From Pseudomonas sp. BN102 (GTDB lineage: Bacteria; Pseudomonadota; Gammaproteobacteria; Pseudomonadales; Pseudomonadaceae), in the NCBI RefSeq assembly GCF_029871245.1, contig NZ_SSON01000077.1, positions 1-64,000 on the forward strand: a DNA stretch of 64,000 bases, read 5' to 3'. Within the stretch, counting starts at the first letter, position 1. Each line of letters starts with the position of its first letter. This document shows, one piece after another, positions 43,125-55,198 of this stretch. A program made the position numbers and the translations under genes. A model generated the notes under the pieces. The model made no database searches, was not told the DNA's origin, and saw nothing but the letters and a program-made list of their open reading frames with translations.

Positions 43125-44798
43125 ATGCTGGTACACCTGTCGATCCACAACTACGCCATTGTCGAACACCTGGACCTGGAACTCGAAGGCGGCATGTCCG
43201 TGATCACCGGCGAAACCGGCGCCGGCAAGTCGATCATGCTCGACGCCCTCGGCCTGACCCTCGGCGACCGAGCCGACAGCGGCGTGGTGCGCCCCGGTGC
43301 CGACAAGGCGGACATACTCGCCAGCTTCGACCTCGCCGGCATCCCCGAAGCCCGCGCCTGGCTGGTCGAACGCGACCTGGATAACGACGGCCCCTGCATC
43401 CTGCGCCGCGTCATCACCGCTGAAGGCCGCTCCCGCGCCTACATCAACGGCAGCCCCTGCCCCCAGGTCGACCTCAAGACCCTGGGCGAGCTGCTGATCG
43501 ACATCCACAGCCAGCACGAGCACCAGTCGCTGCTCAAGGCGGACACCCACCGCCGACTGCTGGACGAATACGCCGGCGCCAGCGAACTCGCCCGCCAGGT
43601 GCAACTCGCCGCGCAGCGTTGGCGACAGACCCGCCAGGAGCTGGAACGCATCTCCCGCACGGGCGACGAACAGCGCGCCCGCCACCAGTTGCTGAGCTAC
43701 CAGCTGGATGAACTGGAGAACCTCGCCCTCGGCGAGAACGAGCTGGAGCAGCTGGAACTCGAGCACAAGAACCTCGCCAACGCCGAAAGCCTGCTGGCCA
43801 CCTGCCGCCAGGTGCTGGACATTTGCAGCGAGAGCGATGGCAGCAACGTGCTCAGCGCCCTGACCGCCAGCCTCAACCGGCTCACCGCCTTCCACGCGCA
43901 GCCCGGCGCCCTGGCCGAGGCGGTCAACCTGCTGTCCAGCGCACAGATCCAGGTCGAGGAAGCCATGGGCGAACTGAACCGCTTCCTCGACCATTTCGAT
44001 GCCGACCCGGCGCGCCAGCAGCAACTGGAAGAGCGCCTCGACTCCATCTACACCCTGGCGCGCAAGCACAGGGTGCAGCCGGGCGAGCTGGCCGAACTGC
44101 AGCAGCGCCTGCTCGACGAGCTGGAAGCCCTCAATGCCGACGACGAAGCCGCCGAACGCCTGGCCGAGGAGCTCGCCGCCTATGCGCGCCATTATCAGGA
44201 AAAGGCCGCCGAGCTGAGCAGGCTGCGCAGCGAAGCGGCCGGTCGCCTGGCCAGCGCCGTGGAGAGCGAGATGCAGCGCCTGGGCATGCCCGGCGGACGC
44301 TTCAGCATCCAGCTGCACCCGAGCCAGGCGGAAGAGCCTCAGCATTACGGCCTGGAACAGTTGGAATTCCTGGTCAGCGCCAACCCGGGCCAACCTCTCA
44401 AGACACTGGCCAAGGTCGCTTCGGGCGGCGAGTTGTCACGCATCAGCCTGGCCATCCAGGTGATCACCGCACAAACCTCGCGGGTGCCCACCCTGGTGTT
44501 CGACGAAGTGGACGTGGGCATCGGCGGACCCACCGCCGAAGTGGTGGGCCAGCTGCTGCGTCGCCTCGGCGAGCGTGGCCAGGTCCTCACCGTCACCCAC
44601 CTGCCGCAGGTAGCTGCCCAGGGCCACCACCACCTTTTCGTGCACAAGGAGCGCGGCACTCAGGAAACGCGCACCGCCGTTGCCAAGCTGCTGGAAGCCC
44701 CGCGCATCGAGGAGATTGCACGGATGCTCGGCGGCGTCGACCTCACCGAGGAGTCCCTGGCGCATGCGCGGAAGATGGTGACCAGCGCACAGGGCTGA
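43125..44798 (+). CDS. recN: DNA repair protein RecN
   Basis: 557 aa. SMC-like ATPase for double-strand break repair. N-terminal Walker A GETGAGKSIM, two coiled-coil arms (~150-380), and a C-terminal head with ASGGELSRISLAIQVI signature and Walker B LVFDEVDVGIGG. The start follows GGGAG at proper distance. Promoter carries a LexA box. Convergent with fur, separated by a shared terminator. Confidence 0.97.
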   Translation: MLVHLSIHNYAIVEHLDLELEGGMSVITGETGAGKSIMLDALGLTLGDRADSGVVRPGADKADILASFDLAGIPEARAWLVERDLDNDGPCILRRVITAEGRSRAYINGSPCPQVDLKTLGELLIDIHSQHEHQSLLKADTHRRLLDEYAGASELARQVQLAAQRWRQTRQELERISRTGDEQRARHQLLSYQLDELENLALGENELEQLELEHKNLANAESLLATCRQVLDICSESDGSNVLSALTASLNRLTAFHAQPGALAEAVNLLSSAQIQVEEAMGELNRFLDHFDADPARQQQLEERLDSIYTLARKHRVQPGELAELQQRLLDELEALNADDEAAERLAEELAAYARHYQEKAAELSRLRSEAAGRLASAVESEMQRLGMPGGRFSIQLHPSQAEEPQHYGLEQLEFLVSANPGQPLKTLAKVASGGELSRISLAIQVITAQTSRVPTLVFDEVDVGIGGPTAEVVGQLLRRLGERGQVLTVTHLPQVAAQGHHHLFVHKERGTQETRTAVAKLLEAPRIEEIARMLGGVDLTEESLAHARKMVTSAQG

Positions 44799-44812
44799 TC
44801 CAAGCCAGGAAC

Positions 44813-44842
44813 GAAAAAGGCGACCTCGAGGGTCGCCTTTTT
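44813..44842. terminator. Bidirectional terminator between recN and fur
   Basis: GAAAAAGGCGACC-TCGA-GGGTCGCCTTTTTC: symmetrical stem with A-run and T-run, functional for both convergent genes. Confidence 0.9.
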
Positions 44843-44856
44843 CATGCAAGCGGAAT

Positions 44857-45261
44857 TTACTTCTTCTTGCGTACGTACAGCACCAGATTGTGGTCGACCA
44901 GCTCGAAGCCACGCTCCTTGACGATCTCCTTCTGGCGCTTTTCGATTTCCGGATCGAAGAACTCGATCACCTCACCGGAATCCACGCACACCATGTGATC
45001 GTGGTGGCCGCTGTCAGCCAGCTCGAACACGGCATGGCCGCCGTCGAAGTTGTGGCGCACCACCAGGCCAGCCGCCTCGAACTGGGTGAGGACCCGGTAG
45101 ACGGTAGCCAAGCCGACATCCTCGCCGGCTTCCATCAGCGCCTTGTAAACGTCCTCCGCGCTCATGTGGCGTTGCTCGGTGGAGTCGAGCATCTGCAGGA
45201 TCTTGACCCGAGGCAAGGTCACCTTCAGGCCGGCTTTACGCAGTTCGTTGTTTTCAACCAT
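44857..45261 (-). CDS. fur: Ferric uptake regulator Fur
   Basis: 134 aa. Iron-responsive repressor. Winged-helix N-terminus ([14 protein letters not shown]...SAEDVYKAL...[17 protein letters not shown]) and a metal-binding C-terminal domain ([32 protein letters not shown]). The CxxC zinc pair of E. coli Fur is reduced to a single cysteine (CVDS), as known in Pseudomonas Fur. Divergent from bamE; no canonical Fur box is seen in the gap. Confidence 0.97.
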   Translation of the reverse strand: MVENNELRKAGLKVTLPRVKILQMLDSTEQRHMSAEDVYKALMEAGEDVGLATVYRVLTQFEAAGLVVRHNFDGGHAVFELADSGHHDHMVCVDSGEVIEFFDPEIEKRQKEIVKERGFELVDHNLVLYVRKKK

Positions 45262-45359
45262 GGTCAGCTTTCTCGAGGAATGCGGCTTTCGCAGCTTCCC
45301 TTAATGCAGGTATGATCGGGCTTTTAATGCCCAGCCAAGATAGTGGAAGTCTCCCACCG

Positions 45360-45887
45360 ATGCAAAACACCAAGCTCCTGCTGACCAGCCTCACTTTCGC
45401 AGGCTTGCTCGCACTCGCCGGTTGCTCGTTTCCCGGGGTCTACAAGATCGACATCCAGCAGGGCAACGTCGTCACGCAGGACATGATAGACCAGTTGAAG
45501 CCCGGAATGACCCGACGTCAAGTGCGGTTTATCATGGGCAATCCGCTGGTCACCGACACCTTCCACGCCAACCGCTGGGATTACCTCTACAGCATCCAGC
45601 CGGGCGGCGGTCAACGCCTGCAGGAACGTGTCAGCCTGATGTTCGACAGCAACGACCAACTGATCGGCTTGGCCGGTGACTTCATGCCCGGCGTGAGCCG
45701 TGACGAGGCGATCCTGGGCAGCGAAGGCAGCACCACAGAGGCCAAGCCGGACCAGCCTAAAGAACAACCCAAGACCGAAGAGCCGCCGGCACCGGGTTCG
45801 CTCCTGGAGAAAATCCAGAAGGAAGTGGACGAAGTGGAGACCGTGCCGGTACCGACTCCGGAACCGCTGGAAACCTCGCCGCAGTAA
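45360..45887 (+). CDS. bamE: Outer-membrane assembly lipoprotein BamE (OmlA)
   Basis: 175 aa from ATG at 45360; the frame is open further upstream, but this start gives a lipoprotein signal with lipobox LALAGCS. The SmpA/OmlA domain has [25 protein letters not shown] and [13 protein letters not shown]. An acidic Pro/Glu tail (~125-175) extends beyond the E. coli form. Divergent from fur, the classic Pseudomonas and Xanthomonas arrangement. TATGAT at 45311 may be a -10. Confidence 0.95.
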   Translation: MQNTKLLLTSLTFAGLLALAGCSFPGVYKIDIQQGNVVTQDMIDQLKPGMTRRQVRFIMGNPLVTDTFHANRWDYLYSIQPGGGQRLQERVSLMFDSNDQLIGLAGDFMPGVSRDEAILGSEGSTTEAKPDQPKEQPKTEEPPAPGSLLEKIQKEVDEVETVPVPTPEPLETSPQ

Positions 45888-45899
45888 ATACGCTGCAAC

Positions 45900-45930
45900 A
45901 AAAAAGCCCGGGCTGGTCCCGGGCTTTTTC
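45900..45930. terminator. Bidirectional terminator between bamE and rnfH
   Basis: AAAAAAGCCCGGG-CTGG-TCCCGGGCTTTTT between convergent genes, with A-run and T-run. Confidence 0.9.
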
Positions 45931-45941
45931 ATGGGCGACGT

Positions 45942-46262
45942 TCAGGTATCCCGTTCTCCGGCGCGCGCCTGTGCCGCCCTCGCCGCGCGCAGTTTGCGCA
46001 CTTCCTTGGGGTCGGCAATCAGCGGCCGGTAGATCTCCACGCGATCGCCCTCCTCCAGCAGTCGTTCCTCAGGCTTGGCCAGCGCCTTGCCGAAGATGCC
46101 GAGCGGACAGTTGGCCAGGTCCAGCTCCGGGAACTGCGCCTCCAGGCCGGAGCGCAATACCGCTTCACGGGCATCTATCCCGCTGGGCAGGGTCAGGCGC
46201 AGGAGCTGTTGGCTGTCGGCCTGGGCGTAGACCACCTCGACCTGGATCACGTCCTCAGCCAT
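45942..46262 (-). CDS. rnfH: RnfH family ubiquitin-like protein
   Basis: 106 aa from the ATG at 46262, which lies inside the last codons of ratA (8-base overlap). RnfH/PasI family with [23 protein letters not shown] and [26 protein letters not shown]. The beta-grasp fold is expected. Its partner ratA (PasT) is upstream and co-translated. Role not well defined. Confidence 0.92.
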   Translation of the reverse strand: MAEDVIQVEVVYAQADSQQLLRLTLPSGIDAREAVLRSGLEAQFPELDLANCPLGIFGKALAKPEERLLEEGDRVEIYRPLIADPKEVRKLRAARAAQARAGERDT

Positions 46263-46689
46263 AGAGCTGCTTCGCCCGCTTGCAGAAGGCGTCCACCAGG
46301 GTATTGGCCGCCTGGTTGAACAGCGGCCCCAGGGTCGCCTTGATGATCGGGCCCGCGTAGTCGAAGCGCAGGTCCAAACTGATCTTGCAGGCCTTGTCGC
46401 CCAGCGACTTGAAGTGCCAGATACCATGCAACTGGGTGAACGGCCCCTCTTCCAGGTTCATCTCGATGGTCTTGCCATGGTCCAGCTTGTTGCGGGTGAC
46501 AAAGCGCTGGCTGATGCTGCCCTTGGCCAATTCGAGACTGGCGAGCATGTAGCTCTCGCTCTCCTCCATCACCGTGGCCGCCGAGCACCAGGGCAGGAAT
46601 TCCGGATAGCGCGCCACATCGTTGACCAGGTCGTAGAGCGCCTGCGCGGGGAATGGCAACAGGGCGGAGCGCTGGATATGCGTGGTCAT
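46255..46689 (-). CDS. ratA: RatA/PasT family START-domain protein
   Basis: 144 aa from ATG at 46689 ([35 protein letters not shown]). Polyketide-cyclase/START fold of the COQ10-RatA group. In E. coli it was proposed as a ribosome-association toxin, while homologues bind ubiquinone. Overlaps rnfH; divergent from smpB across 153 bp. Confidence 0.93.
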   Translation of the reverse strand: MTTHIQRSALLPFPAQALYDLVNDVARYPEFLPWCSAATVMEESESYMLASLELAKGSISQRFVTRNKLDHGKTIEMNLEEGPFTQLHGIWHFKSLGDKACKISLDLRFDYAGPIIKATLGPLFNQAANTLVDAFCKRAKQLYG

Positions 46690-46827
46690 CTTGGCCTCGA
46701 ACGGGGATCCGATCCGCGCCGCTCGGGCATGCTCGGGGTCGGACTGGTCAAAAAAGTGCCGCATTGTCGAGGATTCATCGACGTCGCTCAAGCCTACGCC
46801 GCCGTAGCCGCGCCGTCTGCGACTCCC

Positions 46828-46833
46828 TATAAT
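46828..46833 (+). promoter_or_regulatory. Candidate -10 element very close to smpB start
   Basis: A perfect TATAAT ends nine bases before the smpB ATG. If used, the transcript would start almost at the initiation codon. No good -35 is visible. Confidence 0.4.
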
Positions 46834-46842
46834 GCGCCGCCT

Positions 46843-47322
46843 ATGGCTAAGCAAAAGAAACATCCCCAAGGCACCATCGCCCTCAACAAGAAGGCGTTGC
46901 ACGACTATTCCATTGAACAGAAGTTCGAAGCCGGGCTGGCCCTCGCCGGCTGGGAAGTGAAGAGTCTGCGCGCCGGCAAGGCACAACTGGTGGACAGTTA
47001 CGTGCTGCTCAAGGACGGCGAAGCCTGGCTGCTGGGCAGCCACATCACCCCACTGAAGACGGCCAGCACCCACGTGATTGCCGATCCGGTGCGCACCCGC
47101 AAGCTGCTGCTGCACAAGCGCGAGCTGGGCAAGCTGTTCGGTGCGGTCCAGCAGAAGGGCTACGCCTGCGTGGCGCTGTCGGTCTACTGGAAGAAGCACC
47201 TGATCAAATGCGAGATCGCCCTGGCCAAGGGCAAGAAGGAATTCGACAAGCGTGCCACGGAGAAGGAGCGCGACTCCGACCGCGAGATCGCGCGCGCCAT
47301 GCGCACCAAGGGCAAGGAATAG
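46843..47322 (+). CDS. smpB: SsrA-binding protein SmpB
   Basis: 159 aa from the ATG at 46843; the upstream open frame overlaps ratA's promoter region. Binds tmRNA and brings it to stalled ribosomes. OB-fold core with [31 protein letters not shown] and a basic C-terminal tail ([30 protein letters not shown]). No Shine-Dalgarno is evident. The tmRNA gene is 11 kb downstream in this window. Confidence 0.98.
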   Translation: MAKQKKHPQGTIALNKKALHDYSIEQKFEAGLALAGWEVKSLRAGKAQLVDSYVLLKDGEAWLLGSHITPLKTASTHVIADPVRTRKLLLHKRELGKLFGAVQQKGYACVALSVYWKKHLIKCEIALAKGKKEFDKRATEKERDSDREIARAMRTKGKE

Positions 47323-47331
47323 GCCCACCCA

Positions 47332-47358
47332 GAAAAACGCCGGGCACTGCCCGGCGTT
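47332..47358. terminator. Bidirectional terminator between smpB and lldR
   Basis: AAAACGCCGGGCA-CTGCCCGGCGTTTT, symmetrical, between convergent genes. Confidence 0.9.
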
Positions 47359-47362
47359 TTCG

Positions 47363-48130
47363 TCAGAGCCCCTGGCGCCGTTGTGAGCGCGCTAACCGCT
47401 GGGCTTCCAGCTGCGACTCTTCCAGCACTTCCTGGACGTACTGGATATGCCGGTGGGAAATCTCCCGGGCCTCCTCCGCCCGCCGCTCGATGATCGCCTC
47501 GTACAACGCCCGATGCTGCTGGTTCAGCATGTCGCGCGTTTCACTGCGCTGCAGGTACATGCCACCGATATTGGTCACCACGTTATGCCTGAGCAGGTCG
47601 AAGAGGCCGCGAATGGTGTGCAGCAGCACGGCGTTATGGCTGGCTTCGGCAATGGCCAGATGGAAGCGCGCATCCGCCGCGCCCTCCTCTGCCCGGCTCG
47701 CCTTGCTGCCCGGCGCGTAGCAGGCCCGCAGGGCCTCGAAGGCCTCGGTCAGGCGCTCATGGTCCACCTCGGTCGCCCGCTGCGCCGCGTAGTAAGCGCA
47801 GGAGCCTTCCAGGGTATGGCGAAACTCCAGCAGGTCGCGCTGGGCCTCGGGATTGCTTTCCAGCAGCTGCAACAGCGGGTCGCTGAAGGTGGCACCCAGC
47901 TCGGCGGCCACATAGTTGCCGCCGCCCTGGCGACTGACCAGCAGCCCCTTGGCCACCAGCTTCTGGATTGCCTCGCGCAAGGATGGCCGCGACACGCCGA
48001 ACTGCTCGGCGAGTGCACGCTCGGCTGGCAGCCGTTCACCCGCCTTCAAGGTGCCCTCGAGAATCATTGACTCCAGCTGGCTGACGATATCGTCCGACAA
48101 ACGGCGCTGACGTACCTGACCGAATCCCAT
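47363..48130 (-). CDS. lldR: Lactate-responsive GntR/FadR-family regulator LldR
   Basis: 255 aa from ATG at 48130 (MGFGQVRQRRLSDDI); the frame runs on upstream but this start fits the family. N-terminal winged helix (ERALAEQFGVSRPSLREAIQKLVAKGLLVSRQGGGNYV) and C-terminal FCD effector domain (~90-240) with D-x3-H and later histidine positions for metal/ligand binding. It is divergent from lldPD-dld and probably represses them until lactate binds. Confidence 0.93.
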   Translation of the reverse strand: MGFGQVRQRRLSDDIVSQLESMILEGTLKAGERLPAERALAEQFGVSRPSLREAIQKLVAKGLLVSRQGGGNYVAAELGATFSDPLLQLLESNPEAQRDLLEFRHTLEGSCAYYAAQRATEVDHERLTEAFEALRACYAPGSKASRAEEGAADARFHLAIAEASHNAVLLHTIRGLFDLLRHNVVTNIGGMYLQRSETRDMLNQQHRALYEAIIERRAEEAREISHRHIQYVQEVLEESQLEAQRLARSQRRQGL

Positions 48131-48324
48131 AGCTCTACCCACCCTCTCACGCCACCCCGGGCGGCCTTCTGACACGGCGCCTGCGGCGCGCGACGCGGCA
48201 GCCTAACCAGCGCGCCAGCCGCACACAAGAAGCACGCCTTCCGTCTGCCGCTCGACCAAAGTCGCAACGCGGCAAATTGACACAAGGATACTCCGGCTTT
48301 TACCCTGAGCCGTCGCTTTTGTAA

Positions 48325-48339
48325 ATTGGTCTTACCAAT
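48325..48339. promoter_or_regulatory. LldR operator upstream of lldP
   Basis: ATTGGT-CTT-ACCAAT, a perfect palindrome matching the TNGTnnnACNA consensus of FadR-type GntR regulators, midway in the 323-bp divergent region. No other feature is seen in the rest of this gap. Confidence 0.8.
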
Positions 48340-48453
48340 CTTATCGACAAGCATCGCCGACTCGGTCTTCGCCTGCCGCCACGCCACGAGCGCTGCGGTT
48401 TTGCCCGATCCGGCTAATCCGGCACTCCAAAAACAATTAGGAGCCACCCCAAG

Positions 48454-50139
48454 ATGCAAACCTGGCAGCAGCTCTACACCCCCCTCGGCAGCCTCGGACT
48501 GTCGGCGCTCGTCGCACTGATCCCCATCGTGTTTTTCTTCCTGGCACTGGCGGTGTTCCGCATGAAAGGCCACATCGCCGGCACCATCACCCTGGCGCTG
48601 TCGATCGCAGTCGCCATCTTCGCCTTCCAGATGCCCGCCGACATGGCTTTCGCCGCCGCCGGCTACGGCTTCGCCTATGGTCTCTGGCCAATCGCCTGGA
48701 TCATCGTGGCGGCGGTGTTCCTCTACAAACTCACGGTCAAGAGCGGCCAGTTCGAGGTGATCCGCAGCTCGGTGCTGTCGATTACTGACGACCAGCGCCT
48801 GCAGGTGCTGCTGATCGGCTTCTCCTTCGGTGCCTTCCTCGAGGGCGCGGCCGGCTTCGGCGCACCCGTGGCCATTACCGCCGCCCTGCTCGTCGGCCTC
48901 GGCTTCAACCCGCTCTACGCCGCAGGCCTGTGCCTGATCGCCAACACCGCGCCGGTGGCCTTCGGCGCCCTGGGCATCCCGATCATCGTCGCCGGCCAGG
49001 TGACCGGCATCGACGCCTTCAAGATCGGCGCCATGACCGGCCGCCAGCTGCCGTTTTTGTCGATCATCGTGCCCTTCTGGCTGGTGGCCATGATGGACGG
49101 CTGGCGCGGCATCAAGGAAACCTGGCCGGCAGCCCTGGTGGCCGGCGCCAGCTTTGCCGTGACCCAGTACTTCACCTCCAACTTCATCGGCCCGGAACTG
49201 CCCGACATCACCTCCGCCCTGGTGAGCCTGGTGTCCCTGACCCTGTTCCTCAAGGTCTGGCATCCCAAGCGCGCCGAAGACGCCCAAGTGGTCGGCGTAT
49301 CCGGCGGCGCAGCGGTGATGGGTGGCTTCGGCGGCCCGCGCAGCACCACCCCCTCGCCCTACGGCTTCGGCGAGATCCTCAAGGCCTGGTCGCCCTTCCT
49401 GGTCCTCACCGTGCTGGTGACCATCTGGACCCTGAAGCCCTTCAAGGCGATGTTCGCCCCGGGCGGCGCACTGGAGCAGTTCGTCTTTTTGTTCGCCATC
49501 CCGCACCTGGACCAACTGGTGATGAAAGGCGCGCCGATCGTCGCCGCCGCCACCGCCATCCCGGCCGTGTACAAGTTCGACCCGGTATCGGCCACTGGCA
49601 CCGCGATCTTCTTCTCGGCGCTGATCTCCATGGCCATCCTCGGGATCCACATCAAAAAAGGTCTGACCACTCTCAAGGAGACCTTCGTCGAGTTGAAGTG
49701 GCCGATCCTCTCCATCGGCATGGTGCTGGCCTTCGCCTTCGTCACCAACTTCTCTGGCATGTCCACCACCCTGGCCCTGGTCCTGGCCGGCACCGGCGCG
49801 GCGTTCCCGTTCTTCTCGCCCTTCCTCGGCTGGCTGGGCGTGTTCCTGACCGGCTCGGATACCTCCTCCAACGCCCTGTTCGGCTCGCTGCAGGCCACCA
49901 CCGCACACCAGATCGGTGTCAACGACACCCTGCTGGTCGCGGCCAACACCAGTGGTGGCGTGACCGGCAAGATGATCTCGCCGCAGTCCATCGCAGTCGC
50001 CTGCGCCGCCACCGGCATGGTCGGCAAGGAGTCCGACCTGTTCCGCTTCACCCTGAAGCACAGCCTGATCTTCGCCGCCATGGTCGGCCTGATCACCCTG
50101 GCCCAGGCCTACGTGTTCACCGGCATGCTGGTGCACTGA
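48454..50139 (+). CDS. lldP: L-lactate permease
   Basis: 561 aa, with about 12-14 membrane helices. Lactate permease family (LctP) with the signature [29 protein letters not shown]. Imports lactate (and probably glycolate) with protons. First gene of the lld operon, preceded by TTAGGAG and the LldR operator. Confidence 0.96.
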   Translation: MQTWQQLYTPLGSLGLSALVALIPIVFFFLALAVFRMKGHIAGTITLALSIAVAIFAFQMPADMAFAAAGYGFAYGLWPIAWIIVAAVFLYKLTVKSGQFEVIRSSVLSITDDQRLQVLLIGFSFGAFLEGAAGFGAPVAITAALLVGLGFNPLYAAGLCLIANTAPVAFGALGIPIIVAGQVTGIDAFKIGAMTGRQLPFLSIIVPFWLVAMMDGWRGIKETWPAALVAGASFAVTQYFTSNFIGPELPDITSALVSLVSLTLFLKVWHPKRAEDAQVVGVSGGAAVMGGFGGPRSTTPSPYGFGEILKAWSPFLVLTVLVTIWTLKPFKAMFAPGGALEQFVFLFAIPHLDQLVMKGAPIVAAATAIPAVYKFDPVSATGTAIFFSALISMAILGIHIKKGLTTLKETFVELKWPILSIGMVLAFAFVTNFSGMSTTLALVLAGTGAAFPFFSPFLGWLGVFLTGSDTSSNALFGSLQATTAHQIGVNDTLLVAANTSGGVTGKMISPQSIAVACAATGMVGKESDLFRFTLKHSLIFAAMVGLITLAQAYVFTGMLVH

Positions 50140-50214
50140 CGGTCCCTCCGTGCTGCGCGCTGGCGCAGCACGGCCCCTTTTCGCCGCCCTCAAGCCCTGA
50201 AACGGTTCGAATCC

Positions 50215-51360
50215 ATGATCATCTCTGCCTCCACCGACTACCGCGCCGCCGCCCAGCGCAAGCTGCCGCCCTTCCTGTTCCATTACATCGACGGCGGCGC
50301 CTATGCCGAGTACACCCTGCGCCGCAACATCGACGACCTGGCCGGCATTGCCCTGCGCCAGCGCGTGCTCAGGAACATGTCCGAGCTGAGCCTGGAGACC
50401 AAGCTGTTCGACGAGACCCTGTCCATGCCCGTGGCGCTGGCCCCGGTCGGCCTGACCGGCATGTACGCCCGGCGCGGTGAAGTGCAGGCGGCCAAGGCGG
50501 CGGCGGCCAAGGGCATTCCCTTCACGCTGTCCACCGTCTCGGTCTGCCCGATCGAGGAAGTGGCGCCGGCCATCAACCGGCCCATGTGGTTCCAGCTCTA
50601 CGTGCTGAAAGACCGCGGCTTCATGAAGAACGCCCTGGAACGTGCCAAGGCCGCGGGCGTGACCACCCTGGTCTTCACCGTCGACATGCCGGTACCCGGC
50701 GCCCGCTACCGCGACGCCCACTCCGGCATGAGCGGCCCCAACGCGCCGCTGCGCCGCATGTTGCAGGCCATGACCCACCCGACCTGGGCCTGGGACGTCG
50801 GCCTGCTCGGCAAGCCCCACGACCTCGGCAACATCTCCACCTACCGCGGCAACCCCACGGGCTTGGCGGACTACATCGGCTGGCTGGGCGCCAACTTCGA
50901 CCCGTCGATTTCGTGGAAGGACCTGGAGTGGATCCGCGATTTCTGGGACGGCCCCATGGTGATCAAGGGCATCCTTGATCCGGAAGATGCGAAGGACGCG
51001 GTGAAATTCGGCGCCGACGGCATCGTCGTCTCCAACCATGGCGGCCGCCAGCTCGACGGCGTGCTCTCCAGCGCCCGCGCCCTGCCGGCCATCGCCGATG
51101 CAGTGAAGGGCGAACTGAAGATTCTCGCCGACTCCGGCATTCGTACCGGCCTTGATGTGGTGCGCATGCTCGCCCTCGGCGCCGACACCGTGATGCTCGG
51201 CCGCGCCTTCGTCTATGCCCTGGCCGCTGCCGGTGGCGCCGGTGTGAGCAATCTGCTGGACTTGATCGATAAGGAGATGCGCGTGGCCATGGTGCTCACC
51301 GGCGCCAAGTCCATCGGCGATATCAGCGCCGACTCGCTGGTACGCGAACTCGGCCGCTGA
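50215..51360 (+). CDS. lldD: FMN-dependent L-lactate dehydrogenase (quinone)
   Basis: 381 aa. Oxidises L-lactate to pyruvate, passing electrons to the membrane quinone pool. Alpha-hydroxy-acid oxidase TIM barrel: SADYRAAA-type start, [16 protein letters not shown], and the active-site [11 protein letters not shown] with catalytic histidine, followed by [19 protein letters not shown]. Second gene of lldPD-dld. Confidence 0.97.
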   Translation: MIISASTDYRAAAQRKLPPFLFHYIDGGAYAEYTLRRNIDDLAGIALRQRVLRNMSELSLETKLFDETLSMPVALAPVGLTGMYARRGEVQAAKAAAAKGIPFTLSTVSVCPIEEVAPAINRPMWFQLYVLKDRGFMKNALERAKAAGVTTLVFTVDMPVPGARYRDAHSGMSGPNAPLRRMLQAMTHPTWAWDVGLLGKPHDLGNISTYRGNPTGLADYIGWLGANFDPSISWKDLEWIRDFWDGPMVIKGILDPEDAKDAVKFGADGIVVSNHGGRQLDGVLSSARALPAIADAVKGELKILADSGIRTGLDVVRMLALGADTVMLGRAFVYALAAAGGAGVSNLLDLIDKEMRVAMVLTGAKSIGDISADSLVRELGR

Positions 51361-51418
51361 CCGGCCGCCCTAACCCCGGCGGGCCGCCCGCGACCCGCGA
51401 CAACAGACGGGACACCAC

Positions 51419-54232
<2,814 letters not shown>

Positions 54233-54254
54233 CCCACAGTCTGGGGCACAGCAT

Positions 54255-54352
54255 TGTGGGGGCGAATTCATTCGCTGACCGGACCGACAGGTCCGGCCGA
54301 AGAGTCCAACGGGGGCGCTGCGCGCCCCTTCGCGAATGAATTCACCCCCACA
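54255..54352. repeat. REP doublet (REPIN)
   Basis: A 21-base unit at 54255-54275 (core TGTGGGGGCGAATTCATT) and its inverse at 54332-54352 differ by one base and flank ~56 bp containing two smaller GC hairpins. Typical Pseudomonas REPIN, lying between dld and the first small secreted gene. Confidence 0.85.
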
Positions 54353-54495
54353 GGCACTTGCCACCACTGGGCAAAAAACCTGAACCCCCCTCTCGACAGG
54401 GCAGTCCACCCCCATAAGCCCGGCCAAAGGCCCTGGCTTATCCGTCTCGGACGCAAAGGCCCCGAGTGCCGAAGAAATCGAGAGGAGACACCCTC

Positions 54496-54774
54496 ATGAA
54501 ACGTACTGCGCTGTTGTTCACCGCCGCCCTGCTGGCCTCGCCCGTGTTCGCTGCCGACGACCTGTGCACGGTCAACCTGCAGAAACTCAACGATGCCTTG
54601 GCCACTAACACCACCATCAGTGACCCGATCAAGCAAGAAGTCCAGGACCTGCGCATGAAAGCCGAACAGGCCCAGCAGGCTGGCGACACCGAAGGCTGCA
54701 TCAACGCCAGCTCGCTGGCCCTGCAGCGCCTGCAACAACCCGGTACCGAAGGCGGTAGCGGCGAATCCACCTGA
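54496..54774 (+). CDS. Small secreted helical protein, copy A
   Basis: 92 aa from ATG at 54496 with GAGGAGA upstream. Signal peptide KRTALLFTAALLASPVFA. The mature part (DDLCTVNLQKLNDALATNT...) is helical, with pattern L-x-D...V-x-x-L-R-x-x-A-E...G-D. It is related to the next gene (copy B). No recognised domain. Confidence 0.8.
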   Translation: MKRTALLFTAALLASPVFAADDLCTVNLQKLNDALATNTTISDPIKQEVQDLRMKAEQAQQAGDTEGCINASSLALQRLQQPGTEGGSGEST

Positions 54775-54814
54775 TGCACCTCGCCCGCTGACCGACCAAT
54801 CCCGGGGAAGTACC

Positions 54815-54835
54815 TGTGGGAGCGAACTCATTCGC
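54815..54835 (+). repeat. REP-type unit upstream of copy B
   Basis: Variant unit TGTGGGAGCGAACTCATT, followed by GAAGGGCCGCG/CGCGGCCC, a short hairpin. Same family as the doublet at 54255. Confidence 0.7.
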
Positions 54836-54938
54836 GAAGGGCCGCGACGCGGCCCCGTTCCCCGGGTCCCGTCCAATCCGGCACAAGGCTGTAGCTTTCC
54901 TATACTGCTCAACGGTCAATCCGAAAAGGAGGTCTCAC

Positions 54939-55184
54939 ATGCGCCGAATTGCCGTTTTCCTAGCCGCCGCCCTGCTCAGCGCTCCGCTTCTCGCCTCGCA
55001 CTGTCCAGCGGACATGGCGAAGATCGACCAGATCCTGAAGACCGATCCACCCGCCGACCCCGCCGTACTCGAGCAGGTGAAGAAACTCCGCGCCGAAGGC
55101 GAGGAGCTTCACAATTCGGGTGACCATGCCGAGTCCGAGAAAGTGCTGGGCGAAGCCCTGGGCCTGCTGCAGTCCAGCGAGTAA
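54939..55184 (+). CDS. Small secreted helical protein, copy B
   Basis: 81 aa from ATG at 54939; AAAGGAGGT gives a perfect ribosome binding site, so the longer upstream frame is not used. Signal peptide RRIAVFLAAALLSAPLLA; mature part SHCPADMAKIDQIL... with the same spacing of Cys, Leu, LR-x-x-AE and GDH/GDT as copy A. Tandem paralogues of unknown function. Convergent with the histidine kinase gene. Confidence 0.82.
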   Translation: MRRIAVFLAAALLSAPLLASHCPADMAKIDQILKTDPPADPAVLEQVKKLRAEGEELHNSGDHAESEKVLGEALGLLQSSE

Positions 55185-55198
55185 TTCCCTGGACCTGG

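Noticed and set aside
45262-45359. Fur box in the fur-bamE gap
   Set aside because: No match to the 19-bp GATAATGATAATCATTATC consensus could be seen.
48064-51039. Long minus-strand frame opposite lldP and lldD
   Set aside because: Antisense to two certain genes, with a Gly/His/Asp-rich product without any motif.
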